Shown: positions 55,545 through 63,834 of the stretch, in pieces
Layout: each line of letters starts with the position of its first letter
Position numbering within the stretch: position 1 is the stretch's first letter
Assembly: GCF_051846935.1 (NCBI RefSeq)
Contig: NZ_JBPYCS010000013.1
Coordinates: 13,380-77,379, forward strand
From: JBPYCR01 sp051846935
GTDB lineage: Bacteria; Bacillota; Bacilli; Bacillales; Amphibacillaceae
Direction: 5' to 3'
DNA: 64,000 bases
Notes under the pieces: generated by a model
Told to the model about the DNA's origin: nothing
What the model saw: the letters and a program-made list of their open reading frames with translations, nothing else
The model's database searches: none
Program-made: the position numbers and the translations under genes

Positions 55545-55854
55545 ATCTTATTTTGGACAAGAGGATCTATTTGGACGGTATGCAATACATTTCTTTTCAC
55601 ATGAAGTGTACATAATCGTGTTCAGCGTAATTAACTGCTGAGATGGTGTAAAAAGCTTTCTTATCGCCTAGTCTATTTGTTATGTAGGCATTACTGGTAG
55701 GAAAAACGTATAAATTGGTAAATATATATTTTACAAAGGCAATTTTTCAATGTCTATTTTTGTGGTAAAATATCAGAGGATGCAATTATGGATATTGTAT
55801 GTTTACATAATTGTAAAACTTTTACTTAAAAGGAAATAAGCGGAGGTAAAAAGA

Positions 55855-57186
55855 TTGAAACAGAGCATAAAAAAAGGTGTTTTCGCAAGCTTTATCATAA
55901 TGTTATTAACTTCATTTGTAGTTCAGCCAACTTTTGTACAAGCAGCAGAAACAGTAGATATAAATGCAGAGTCTGCTATTTTAGTTGATGCAAATAGCGG
56001 AAAGATTTTATACGAAAAAAACGCGGACGAAGCACTGCCTCCAGCTAGTATGACAAAAATGATGACCGAATACCTTGTCTGGGAAGCGATTGAAAAAGGA
56101 ACGATAACGTGGGATGATACAACGCAAATAAGCGATGTACTTTATAAAGTGTCCGCAAACACGAGCTTTTCCGGGATCGGTTTACGACAAAATATAGATT
56201 ACACCGTACGAGACTTGTATAACGCAATGGCAATTAACTCCGATAATGCAACGACAATGGCACTTGCGGAGCTGATAGCTGGTACAGAAGGTGAGTTCGT
56301 CAAAATGATGAACGCAAAAGCGGAGGAAATGGGATTGCCAGCAGCTAAATTTGTAAATTCCACTGGATTGGATAATAAATCGCTCGGCGAGCATTATCCA
56401 GAAGGTACGAATCCCGATGATACGAACTTGTTATCAGCTAAATCAGCTGCACTGCTTGGCTATCATTTAGTGACAGATTATCCGGAGTCATTAGATATTT
56501 CCAGTATTCCTGAAATTGAATTTGATGAGCAAATGATTCGCAACTGGAATTGGATGCTTCCTCATCAAGCAACTTTTTTAAAGCCTTATGTGTACGAAGG
56601 TGTTGATGGGCTAAAAACTGGTTTTACAGAAAAAGCTGGCTATTGCTTTACTGGAACAGCTGAACGAAATGGTAATCGCCTCATATCCGTAGTTATGAAA
56701 ACAGCGAGTGAGGAAGAACGTTTTAAGGAAACGGCAAAATTGCTCGATTATGGGTTTACTCATTTTGAGTCAAAGGAATTGTTTAAAGCGGGCTACCAGG
56801 TAAAGGATCAAGCAACCCTTCCAGTTATAAAAGGAAAAAGTGACGAGGTAGAGATTGCGCTCAAGGATTCATTTACAGCACCGATAAAAAAAGGCGAAGA
56901 GGATAAATACACTTTACAATTCGAAATCGACCAAGCTAAGCTAAATAATGAAGGCGAATTAGAAGCTCCTGTTAAAAAGGGAGAAAAAGTAGGTACAGCA
57001 ACTTTAATCTACGATGGCGATGCAGATAATGGATATATTATTGAAAAAGGTAATAATAAAATCGATGTTGTGACAACGAAAGCAGTAGAAAAGAAAAATT
57101 GGTTTATGATTATGCTTGGCTCCATTGGTGACTTCTTTCGTGGATTGGTCACTAGTATTGTAGATATGATTAAAGGCTTATTTTAA
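55855..57186 (+). CDS. dacA: D-alanyl-D-alanine carboxypeptidase DacA (PBP5)
   Basis: The protein has 443 residues. The signal peptide ends near VQAAE (about residue 31). The penicillin-binding motifs are SMTK (in PPASMTKMM), SDN (INSDNATTMA) and KTG (DGLKTGFTEKAGYC). A beta-rich C-terminal domain and an amphipathic C-terminal helix for membrane anchoring follow. It trims the pentapeptide of peptidoglycan. The start is TTG 55855 behind GCGGAGGT. In B. subtilis pdxS-pdxT follow dacA; here serS follows directly. Confidence 0.96.
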   Translation: MKQSIKKGVFASFIIMLLTSFVVQPTFVQAAETVDINAESAILVDANSGKILYEKNADEALPPASMTKMMTEYLVWEAIEKGTITWDDTTQISDVLYKVSANTSFSGIGLRQNIDYTVRDLYNAMAINSDNATTMALAELIAGTEGEFVKMMNAKAEEMGLPAAKFVNSTGLDNKSLGEHYPEGTNPDDTNLLSAKSAALLGYHLVTDYPESLDISSIPEIEFDEQMIRNWNWMLPHQATFLKPYVYEGVDGLKTGFTEKAGYCFTGTAERNGNRLISVVMKTASEEERFKETAKLLDYGFTHFESKELFKAGYQVKDQATLPVIKGKSDEVEIALKDSFTAPIKKGEEDKYTLQFEIDQAKLNNEGELEAPVKKGEKVGTATLIYDGDADNGYIIEKGNNKIDVVTTKAVEKKNWFMIMLGSIGDFFRGLVTSIVDMIKGLF

Positions 57187-57274
57187 TACGAAAATAGTTC
57201 ATATTTGGTGAGGAATCGGATGGGTTAGCATACTGTTTGCATCCTTCCGCTAAATTGTCTAATATAATAGTAAT

Positions 57275-57508
57275 GAAATACGAAAAGTAATGATGGGAAA
57301 AAGTAATTGTAGATTATTTTTTAGAGAGTCGATGGCTGGTGAAAATCGATAAAAATGTACAGTGAATCCGTCCCTGAACTAGTTTATGGAAATTGAGTAA
57401 ATAAACTCGGATTTGTTCCGTTATCAACAGTGAGCCGGAAGATGATTCTTCAATCAGGGTGGCAACGCGGGTATACTCTCGTCCCTAGTTATAGGGCGGG
57501 AGTTTTTT
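57275..57508 (+). promoter_or_regulatory. T-box leader of serS
   Basis: The T-box sequence AGGGTGGCAACGCGG occupies 57456-57470. The terminator is ACTCTCGTCCCTA (57475-57487) paired with TAGGGCGGGAGT (57492-57502 region), then six U residues. The probable specifier is TCC (serine) at 57367-57369 in the context GTGAATCCG. A TATAAT box lies at 57263-57268. Uncharged tRNA-Ser would favour readthrough. Confidence 0.93.
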
Positions 57509-57634
57509 GTATTTTTACGTATGTTCAAGCAGGCGAATATACGTACGATAGACTGCACCTAAAAATAACGGGTGGTTTGAAAATATAGGAGAAAGGCAAA
57601 AAAATAATTTAATAACTTTTAGGAGGAGAAGCCA

Positions 57635-58909
57635 ATGTTAGATATAAAATTTTTACGAACAAATTTTGAAGAAATCACAAAAAAATTAGCTTATCGTGGA
57701 GAGGATTTATCAGAGCTAGATAAGTTTAGTGTATACGATGAACGAAGAAGAGCTTTAATTGCGGAAACAGAAAGCTTGAAAGCACAACGCAATGAGACTT
57801 CAAAACAAATATCGATACTGAAAAAGGAAAAGCAGGATGCTGCCGACGCAATTCATGAAATGCGCAAAGTAGGCGATCGTATTAAAGCGCTTGATACAGA
57901 GCTCACTGAAGTCCAACTTAAATTAGACAAAATTATGTATTCGATCCCAAACATACCTCATGAAAGTGTGCCTATTGGAGAAGATGAGGAAGACAATGTA
58001 GAGGTAAGAAAGTGGGGGACGATTCCTTCGTTCTCCTTTACTGCAAAGCCACACTGGGATGTTGCCTCTGACTTAGGCATTATTGACTTTGAGCGTGCTG
58101 CAAAGGTTACTGGCAGTCGATTTGTATTTTATAAAGGGTTAGGTGCACGACTGGAGCGGGCATTGTATAATTTTATGCTTGATTTGCATGTTGATGAACA
58201 CGGATATGAAGAAATGCTTCCTCCGTATATTGTAAATCGAACAAGTATGACAGGTACTGGACAATTGCCGAAATTTGAAGAAGATGCATTTCGTATTGCT
58301 GATTGGGATTACTTTTTAATTCCAACTGCAGAAGTACCAGTAACGAATTTCCATCGAGATGAAATATTGAAAGAAAGCGACTTACCAAAAAAGTATACAG
58401 CATATAGCGCTTGCTTTCGCTCAGAGGCAGGATCAGCTGGAAGAGATACGCGTGGACTCATCCGTCAGCATCAGTTTAACAAAGTAGAACTTGTACATTT
58501 TTCAAAACCAGAGGATTCGTATGAAACGTTGGAGCAGTTAACGAAAACAGCAGAGAAGGTGTTGCAGCTTTTAAAACTGCCTTATCGCGTAATGAGTATG
58601 TGTACGGGAGATTTAGGCTTTACGGCTGCAAAAAAGTACGATATTGAAGTATGGATTCCAACACAGGAAACGTATCGAGAAATATCATCTTGCTCTAATT
58701 TTGAGGCTTTCCAAGCTAGAAGAGCAGGTATTCGTTACCGAAGAGAAGATAATGGTAAGCTTGACTATGTTCATACGTTAAATGGATCTGGGTTAGCTGT
58801 AGGTCGGACGGTAACTGCAATTTTAGAAAACTATCAACAAGAGGATGGTTCGGTAATAATCCCTGAAGTATTACGTCCATATATGGGCGGTAGATCTGTA
58901 ATTAAGTAA
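57635..58909 (+). CDS. serS: Seryl-tRNA synthetase
   Basis: The protein has 424 residues. An N-terminal coiled-coil arm (about 30-105, AETESLKAQRNETSKQISIL) binds the long variable arm of tRNA-Ser. The class II core has TGTGQLPKFEEDAF, FRSEAGSAGRDTRGLIRQHQF (motif 2) and the C-terminal LNGSGLAVGRTVTAILEN (motif 3). AGGAGGAG precedes the ATG. A tRNA-Ser gene follows 240 bases downstream. Confidence 0.98.
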   Translation: MLDIKFLRTNFEEITKKLAYRGEDLSELDKFSVYDERRRALIAETESLKAQRNETSKQISILKKEKQDAADAIHEMRKVGDRIKALDTELTEVQLKLDKIMYSIPNIPHESVPIGEDEEDNVEVRKWGTIPSFSFTAKPHWDVASDLGIIDFERAAKVTGSRFVFYKGLGARLERALYNFMLDLHVDEHGYEEMLPPYIVNRTSMTGTGQLPKFEEDAFRIADWDYFLIPTAEVPVTNFHRDEILKESDLPKKYTAYSACFRSEAGSAGRDTRGLIRQHQFNKVELVHFSKPEDSYETLEQLTKTAEKVLQLLKLPYRVMSMCTGDLGFTAAKKYDIEVWIPTQETYREISSCSNFEAFQARRAGIRYRREDNGKLDYVHTLNGSGLAVGRTVTAILENYQQEDGSVIIPEVLRPYMGGRSVIK

Positions 58910-58915
58910 ACAATA

Positions 58916-58949
58916 GCTCCCGGAAACGTTGCACGGTTTTTTCGGGAGC
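58916..58949 (+). terminator. Hairpin after serS
   Basis: GCTCCCG (58916-58922) pairs with CGGGAGC (58943-58949), extended by GAAA/TTTT pairing. The U-tract after it is weak, so termination strength is uncertain. Confidence 0.55.
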
Positions 58950-59102
58950 GTAACTTGTTCCTTCGGTATATATTAACGGCCTATAAATAGTAAACGTACG
59001 TAGCTTTTACTTTTTCTGTAAAAGAGCGGAATGGATACACTGTTTTTCAAGCTGCTAAATATCCTTCTACAAATACTTTATTCATTTTTTTTACTTTACC
59101 AA

Positions 59103-59131
59103 TTGACAAGCAAACGATAGTATTGTATATT
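59103..59131 (+). promoter_or_regulatory. SigA promoter of tRNA-Ser
   Basis: TTGACA (59103-59108), an exact 17-base spacer, then TATATT (59126-59131), 15 bases before the tRNA 5' end. This is a near-consensus promoter. Confidence 0.88.
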
Positions 59132-59146
59132 ATAAAATGTTGCTAC

Positions 59147-59239
59147 GGAGGTATACCCAAGTCTGGCTGAAGGGATCGGTCTTGAAAACCGACAGGGGTG
59201 TCAAAGCCCGCGGGGGTTCGAATCCCTCTACCTCCTCCA
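59147..59239 (+). tRNA. tRNA-Ser(UGA)
   Basis: This is a class II tRNA with acceptor stem GGAGGTA/TACCTCC, anticodon loop CTTGAAA giving anticodon TGA, a long variable arm, T arm GGGGGTTCGAATCCC and an encoded CCA. The discriminator base (59236) is T, whereas G73 is usual for bacterial tRNA-Ser. It follows serS as in B. subtilis and has its own promoter and terminator. Confidence 0.97.
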
Positions 59240-59264
59240 TTTATACAACACGATTACATATGTT

Positions 59265-59311
59265 AACCTTGGACGAGAGACAGCACGATGTCTCTTATCC
59301 GAGGTTTTATT
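59265..59311 (+). terminator. Terminator of tRNA-Ser
   Basis: AACCTTGGA (59265-59273) pairs with TCCGAGGTT (59298-59306), with an inner AGAGACA/TGTCTCT stem, followed by TTATTATTTT. Confidence 0.88.
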
Positions 59312-59400
59312 ATTTTGGTTCTTTGTCAAATGACGTTACTGATGTTACTTAAGTCGAGGAATAGTATTAATTAAGTAGAACAAAAACATGAAAGCTTGCG

Positions 59401-59545
59401 CTCTTATTTCGCTGACTTGCACTACAGCCGACAGCTTTCTGCGGTTACTGCCTTAGCTTCTGTAGCTCCTCTATCCGAGTCGCTACAGTGATCTTCGGAC
59501 GCGTGCTATTTCCGCAGGAGTCCGTCGGCTTTTCGTTCCAGTCAG
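59401..59545 (-). repeat. Dispersed intergenic repeat, copy C (diverged)
   Basis: Segments such as CAGCTTTCTGCGGTTACTGC and GTGCTATTTCCGCAGGAGTC resemble the reverse complement of copy B's core halves. Inverted pairs GCCGAC/GTCGGC and CTGTAGC/GCTACAG could fold the element. No gene lies between tRNA-Ser and proC; 59546-59870 shows nothing else recognisable. Confidence 0.65.
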
Positions 59546-59878
59546 ATTAAAGAGGGCTAATAGCCTTATTGTACACACTTTAATGCTGTTTAATATGCAT
59601 TGACGTGTGTTTCTTTATGTTTCTGTACTGTATTTTTTTCTACAGGTTTTCGCTTGAAATAAAGTGTAATTCGATTTTTATCATTCGTGAAGCTTCTGTA
59701 ACAATAAGCGTATCGACAAGTGATTTCCCTCACATTTCCCTACCAAAAAGTAATGTGATTTTTCTACATCAACATCATATTTTCTACAACCATTATTTTC
59801 CGTTTTCGGACTAGCGTGTGGAAAATCAAGGATGGTCTTTAGAATGAGCGGATGAAAGATGCAAGGATCTTATGGGTA

Positions 59879-59932
59879 TGGGAGGCTCACCAATTGCCCG
59901 CCCAAAGCGAGTATATTTCATAAGCAGCAATG
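59879..59932 (+). repeat. Dispersed intergenic repeat remnant (copy E)
   Basis: GGGAGGCTCACC, TTGCCCGCCCAAAGCGAG and AGCAGCAATGG align loosely with the right half of copy B (GGAGGCTGAAGCC, TGCCCGCGGAAAGC, AATCAACGG). It is strongly decayed. Confidence 0.5.
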
Positions 59933-59977
59933 GTAGAATTTTTTTGTTATTCATTAGAAGGACTTGTTTGAAAAAGC

Positions 59978-60006
59978 TTGACAAAATTGAACGAACAGCA
60001 TATATT
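59978..60006 (+). promoter_or_regulatory. SigA promoter of the proC T-box transcript
   Basis: TTGACA (59978-59983), a 17-base spacer, then TATATT (60001-60006). This gives a leader of about 290 bases before proC. Confidence 0.88.
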
Positions 60007-60012
60007 CAAAAT

Positions 60013-60265
60013 ACAATTATAAACTGAGATGTAGACTATGAGCAGGCCAGTAAATTATTGTTTGAACAAAAGAGAATGGGATTCACCGGCTGAAAGATCC
60101 CTTTGTGAGCAAACATAATTGAACCTACCTGGGAGTCGTTAGCGAAAAACTAACCGCAGCTGGCTGCGTTAACAAAGAAAGTGGGCAATGTATATTGCCA
60201 AATTAGGTGGTACCGCGGATTTGAACCTCATTCCGTCCTTTTTAAGGATGGAATGAGGTTTTTTT
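60013..60265 (+). promoter_or_regulatory. Proline T-box leader of proC
   Basis: The T-box AGGTGGTACCGCGG is at 60205-60218. The terminator AACCTCATTCC (60224-60234) pairs with GGAATGAGGTT (60250-60260), then TTTTT. The specifier is CCT (proline) at 60124-60126 in the classic GAA-CCT-A context. Proline starvation should therefore switch on proC. Confidence 0.93.
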
Positions 60266-60306
60266 AATGAATTATAAAAAAATGCTTTTAGAGAGGATAT
60301 GTACAC

Positions 60307-61119
60307 ATGTTTGGAAAGATTTCTTTCATCGGAGCTGGCTCTATGGCGGAGTCAATAATTGCAGGATTGTTAAATAAGGATTTTATTCAAAGTGAAAATA
60401 TATGTGTTACAAATAAAGATAATCAAGAACGACTAAATCGACTTAAAAAACGATATAATATTTACGGCACAATGGAAAAAGAAGAAGTCATCCGAGATGC
60501 AAGTATAATAATTTTGTCAACAAAGCCTTATGATATTAAAGAAGCGGTACAATCGATAAAGGAATATATTCAGCCAAATCAACTCCTTATTTCAGTTATT
60601 GCTGGCGTATCGACTGATTACATCGCCTCCTTATTTGATCAGGATGTTCCAGTCATTCGAGCGATGCCGAATACGTCTGCTACGATTGGCCATTCTGCAA
60701 CAGCTGTTTCGAAAGGGAAGCATGCAACGAATGAACAGTTGGAAAAAGCGTTGGCTCTATTTACCGCTATCGGTACAGCTACTACTGTTGACGAAGAAGA
60801 TATGCACATTGTAACTGGGATTTCTGGCAGTGGGCCTGCATATATTTATTATTTAGTAGAAGCAATGGAAAAAGCTGCAGTTGAGTCTGGCTTAGACGCA
60901 AAAACAGCAAAGGAACTTATAACTCAAACGGTAGTAGGTGCCGGAGAAATGCTTCAGCAGGTTGAGGAACCTGTCGAAATTTTACGTGAAAACATTACGA
61001 GCCCAAATGGTACAACGGAAGCAGGAATTAAAACGCTTGATCGGTATGATTTTCATAAAACAATTATCGAATGTGTGAAAAGCGCTAGAGACCGATCGAT
61101 TGAATTAGGGGGAGAGTAG
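60307..61119 (+). CDS. proC: Pyrroline-5-carboxylate reductase
   Basis: The protein has 270 residues. The Rossmann motif SFIGAGSMAESIIAGL is at the N-terminus, with AMPNTSATIGHSATA near residue 118 and GISGSGPAYIYYLVEAM near 170. It performs the last step of proline synthesis using NAD(P)H. It corresponds to ProI or ProG types of B. subtilis; the T-box favours the anabolic ProI role. GAGAGGAT precedes the ATG. It is monocistronic. Confidence 0.96.
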   Translation: MFGKISFIGAGSMAESIIAGLLNKDFIQSENICVTNKDNQERLNRLKKRYNIYGTMEKEEVIRDASIIILSTKPYDIKEAVQSIKEYIQPNQLLISVIAGVSTDYIASLFDQDVPVIRAMPNTSATIGHSATAVSKGKHATNEQLEKALALFTAIGTATTVDEEDMHIVTGISGSGPAYIYYLVEAMEKAAVESGLDAKTAKELITQTVVGAGEMLQQVEEPVEILRENITSPNGTTEAGIKTLDRYDFHKTIIECVKSARDRSIELGGE

Positions 61120-61298
61120 CGATCAAACTTAGAGTTTATTGTGTTCTCCGTATGTATAGGTTGATCAGCGCGTTTAAAATTACTACCAGCTTAAATGTTC
61201 ATACTATCAATTAACTAGTTAAATATATTGGTCTTACGGATGAACGGATGAACAAATAAGAAAAATTTACCCCGCTTTGTTTTATAAAAATAATCGTT

Positions 61299-61327
61299 GC
61301 CCACCGTCCAAAAAATGGACGGTGGGC
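61299..61327. terminator. Strong hairpin between proC and yaaH
   Basis: GCCCACCGTCCA (61299-61310) pairs perfectly with TGGACGGTGGGC (61316-61327) around a 5-base loop. Convergent genes proC and yaaH end on either side. The U-tract is weak on both strands. Confidence 0.7.
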
Positions 61328-61414
61328 TCTAGAAGGAGAGGACCATGCCATGTCCGCCAATAACGTGTCTATCCGTTACGTTAAGACGGTTCTATTCCTG
61401 CATTATGAAGCTAC

Positions 61415-62701
61415 TTAAGTAACTTTATTAATATTGAAGCCATTGTCCAATAATAGCCAGTTTTGTGGAAAAGCGAGTCCTAGCTTCCAATAGGCAATGC
61501 CACGTAATTTCAATTCGTTTATTAAATCAAACTTAGCTTGAATCGATCGCGCATCTTCAAACCAAACCTCATGCTGCATTCCTGCTTCATCGTAATATGT
61601 GAAGAACGGTGCTTGGGCAACCGGATCAAATGCTATTGCTGCATTTTGTTCACGAGCAACCGTTATCGCTTGTTGTGGGCTTAAAGCACGTGCTAACTTT
61701 CCTCCGGGAACAAAAGGAAGCGTCCAATCGTAGCCATACAAATTCTGTCCTAGCACTATTTTGTTTGCAGGCATTTCCGATAAAGCGTACGTAACTACTT
61801 TTCGGACTTCGTTAATGGGGGATACAGCTAACGGCGGACCAGCACTATAGCCCCACTCATATGTCATTAATACAACGAAATCAACAATTTCACCATGTGC
61901 TTTATAATCATGCGCCTCATATAAAATACCTTTTTGGTCTACACTTGTCTTTGGTGCTAGCGCAGTAGAGAGCAAAAGACCTGCTTGCTGGAATCTTTCT
62001 TTTGCTTTACGTAACAAATTGTTATAAGCTTCCTTATCTGCAGGTGGAATAAATTCAAAATCAAAATGTACTTCTTTAAAGCCGATAGAAGCAGCTGTGT
62101 TTACAATATTGTCGAGCATATTATTTTGTACCGCCTGTACGGTCAAAATAATATGCGCTAATTCACTGCTGAAAGCACCCTCCTCTAAATTACTGACGAC
62201 AAGCGTTAAAGCAGTAGAGTTTGTATTCGCAATTTCTTTAAAGCGATTTAAAGGAGGTGCAGTTAGGCTACCGTCCCGATTGACCCGATAATTAAATGGA
62301 GCTAAATAAGTGAGAAGGGGTGCACTTTTTTCAGCCGCATTTTCTAATGTCGGAGAAACATTATTTCCAAGAGGTTCAATATATCCTAAAGACGTAATCG
62401 TACGTTTTTCTTGTGGCGGTATGTATATACGTAAACCGGGTGAAAGAGGCGCATTTAATGGAATGTTATTTATTTGTGCCAGTTGTTCAGCAGTACTATT
62501 AAACTGAAGAGCTATAGAAAACAAGCTATCTCCAGGCTGAACAAAATAAAATTGGCCTACAATTGGAACAACGAGCGTCTGTCCTACTACTAGGTTTGGT
62601 GTATTCAACTCGTTAGCTTCTGTTATCGCATTAATAGACGAGCCATACGTATTCGCAATGGAAAACAATGTGTCGCCTTGTTTAACGACATGAATTTGCA
62701 A
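61415..62701 (-). CDS. yaaH: Spore cortex-lytic N-acetylglucosaminidase YaaH/SleL
   Basis: The protein has 428 residues. Two LysM repeats (1-48 and 49-96; QGDTLFSIANTYG and PGDSLFSIALQFN) bind peptidoglycan. A family 18 glycoside hydrolase domain follows, with the catalytic motif VHFDFEFIPP near residue 195 and LMTYEWGYSAGPP. It acts on cortex fragments during germination. There is no signal peptide, normal for a mother-cell-made spore protein. The start is TTG 62701 behind AAGGAGGG. A SigE-like promoter lies upstream. Confidence 0.93.
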   Translation of the reverse strand: MQIHVVKQGDTLFSIANTYGSSINAITEANELNTPNLVVGQTLVVPIVGQFYFVQPGDSLFSIALQFNSTAEQLAQINNIPLNAPLSPGLRIYIPPQEKRTITSLGYIEPLGNNVSPTLENAAEKSAPLLTYLAPFNYRVNRDGSLTAPPLNRFKEIANTNSTALTLVVSNLEEGAFSSELAHIILTVQAVQNNMLDNIVNTAASIGFKEVHFDFEFIPPADKEAYNNLLRKAKERFQQAGLLLSTALAPKTSVDQKGILYEAHDYKAHGEIVDFVVLMTYEWGYSAGPPLAVSPINEVRKVVTYALSEMPANKIVLGQNLYGYDWTLPFVPGGKLARALSPQQAITVAREQNAAIAFDPVAQAPFFTYYDEAGMQHEVWFEDARSIQAKFDLINELKLRGIAYWKLGLAFPQNWLLLDNGFNINKVT

Positions 62702-62735
62702 AAAAATCCCTCCTTTTAAACAATATGCTACTTAA

Positions 62736-62764
62736 AATGTATGAAATTGCTTGTAAATATATAC
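62736..62764 (-). promoter_or_regulatory. Candidate SigE promoter of yaaH
   Basis: On the minus strand GTATATA (62764-62758), 14 bases, then CATACATT (62743-62736). The -10 matches the SigE consensus CATACAHT fully; the -35 is a partial match to KMATATT. YaaH is known to be SigE-dependent in B. subtilis. Confidence 0.5.
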
Positions 62765-62847
62765 CTGCATGAACGATTTTGTTTCGCATCACATCTGGTT
62801 TATTTTTGTGTATAATAAAAATAAAATTATAAAAGTAGTGATAAGCA

Positions 62848-63306
62848 ATGGATGAAAAATGGATGCTTGCAGCAATAGAGGAAGCGAAAAAGGCTTCTGT
62901 CATTGGAGAAGTTCCGATTGGTGCAGTGATTGTACATAATGATGAAATAATCGCTTCTGGGTATAATGTACGTGAACATACACAACAAACACTTTCACAT
63001 GCAGAACTGCTTGCTATTCAAGAGGCCAATCAAATTATTGGAAGCTGGCGGCTTGAAGAATGCACACTTTATGTGACACTTGAGCCATGTCCAATGTGTG
63101 CCGGAGCTATTGTACAATCACGACTGAGTCGGGTCGTTTACGGCGCATCGGATCCAAAAGCAGGCTGTGCAGGCACGTTGATGAATTTATTGAATGAGCG
63201 TCGTTTTAATCATCAGGTTGAAATGAAAAGTGGCGTGCTTAAAGAGGAATGCGGTTCGCTGCTGACAGATTTTTTTCGGGAATTGAGAAAGCGGAAAGAT
63301 GAATAA
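62848..63306 (+). CDS. tadA: tRNA-specific adenosine deaminase TadA
   Basis: The protein has 152 residues. The zinc deaminase motifs are HAELLAIQEA near residue 51 and PCPMCAGAIVQSRL near 81. It converts A34 to inosine in tRNA-Arg. The ribosome binding site is weak (AGTGAT). It lies between yaaH and the SRP RNA gene, as in B. subtilis. Confidence 0.96.
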   Translation: MDEKWMLAAIEEAKKASVIGEVPIGAVIVHNDEIIASGYNVREHTQQTLSHAELLAIQEANQIIGSWRLEECTLYVTLEPCPMCAGAIVQSRLSRVVYGASDPKAGCAGTLMNLLNERRFNHQVEMKSGVLKEECGSLLTDFFRELRKRKDE

Positions 63307-63422
63307 CATTTCCGGATAGGAATTGTTGTATGCTTATTAAAATGCAACAATAAAAAACCTTTAAATGAAGAAGATATGCAATAAATTATATTTGAAAACA
63401 ACTTTTTTACCTTTATTTACAA

Positions 63423-63451
63423 TTGCATTTTGTTTAATGAATAGTTATAAT
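63423..63451 (+). promoter_or_regulatory. Promoter of the SRP RNA
   Basis: TTGCAT (63423-63428), a 17-base spacer, then TATAAT (63446-63451), about 6 bases before the predicted RNA 5' end. Confidence 0.8.
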
Positions 63452-63456
63452 TGAGA

Positions 63457-63728
63457 GTGCCGTGCTAGATGGGGAGGTAGCGGTGCCCTATAACTTGCAA
63501 TCCGCTATAGCAAGATTGAATTCCCGTCCGAGGTGAGGCGACTTTAAGGTCTGCCTTAAGGAATTGGTGTTGACGTTCAGGTCCTGCGCAACAGGAACCC
63601 ATGAACCCTGTCAGGTCCGGAAGGAAGCAGCAGTAAGTGGTCATTCTTGTGTGCCGCAGGGCTACCTGGACTGAGCCATGAACTTAAGTAACGCTTAGGG
63701 ACGTCACATCGAAGACGGGTGCACGGTA
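63457..63728 (+). ncRNA. scr: Signal recognition particle RNA, large Bacillus type
   Basis: The ends pair through GCCGTGC (63459-63465) and GCACGGT (63721-63727). The universal Ffh-binding domain reads TGTCAGGTCCGGAAGGAAGC with the GGAA tetraloop near 63620. GGGGAGGTAGCGG near the 5' end belongs to the Alu domain. The length of about 270 bases is typical of Bacillus scRNA. The exact ends are estimated. Confidence 0.95.
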
Positions 63729-63764
63729 TACATATAAAGGTATAGCTTCTGGAAATCTTCCAGT

Positions 63765-63813
63765 AAAAAAGACAGGTTTTCCATTTGGTAGGAAACATAG
63801 CCTGTCTTTTTTT
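63765..63813 (+). terminator. Terminator of the SRP RNA
   Basis: AAAAAAGACAGG (63765-63776) pairs with CCTGTCTTTTTT (63801-63812), with an inner TTTCC/GGAAA pairing, and ends in a long U-tract. Confidence 0.9.
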
Positions 63814-63834
63814 GTGCTTTTTACCTCCTTATAT

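Noticed and set aside
55780..55830. Possible WalR box upstream of dacA (TGTTTACATAATTGTAAA)
   Set aside because: Only the second half fits the TGTWAH repeat; the first half has a mismatch at a conserved position.
59137..59352. 71-residue frame over tRNA-Ser
   Set aside because: It is a frame across the tRNA and its terminator; the tRNA explains the sequence.
59605..59814. 69-residue frame between repeats C and E
   Set aside because: It has no ribosome binding site and low-complexity hydrophobic content, and lies in decayed intergenic sequence.
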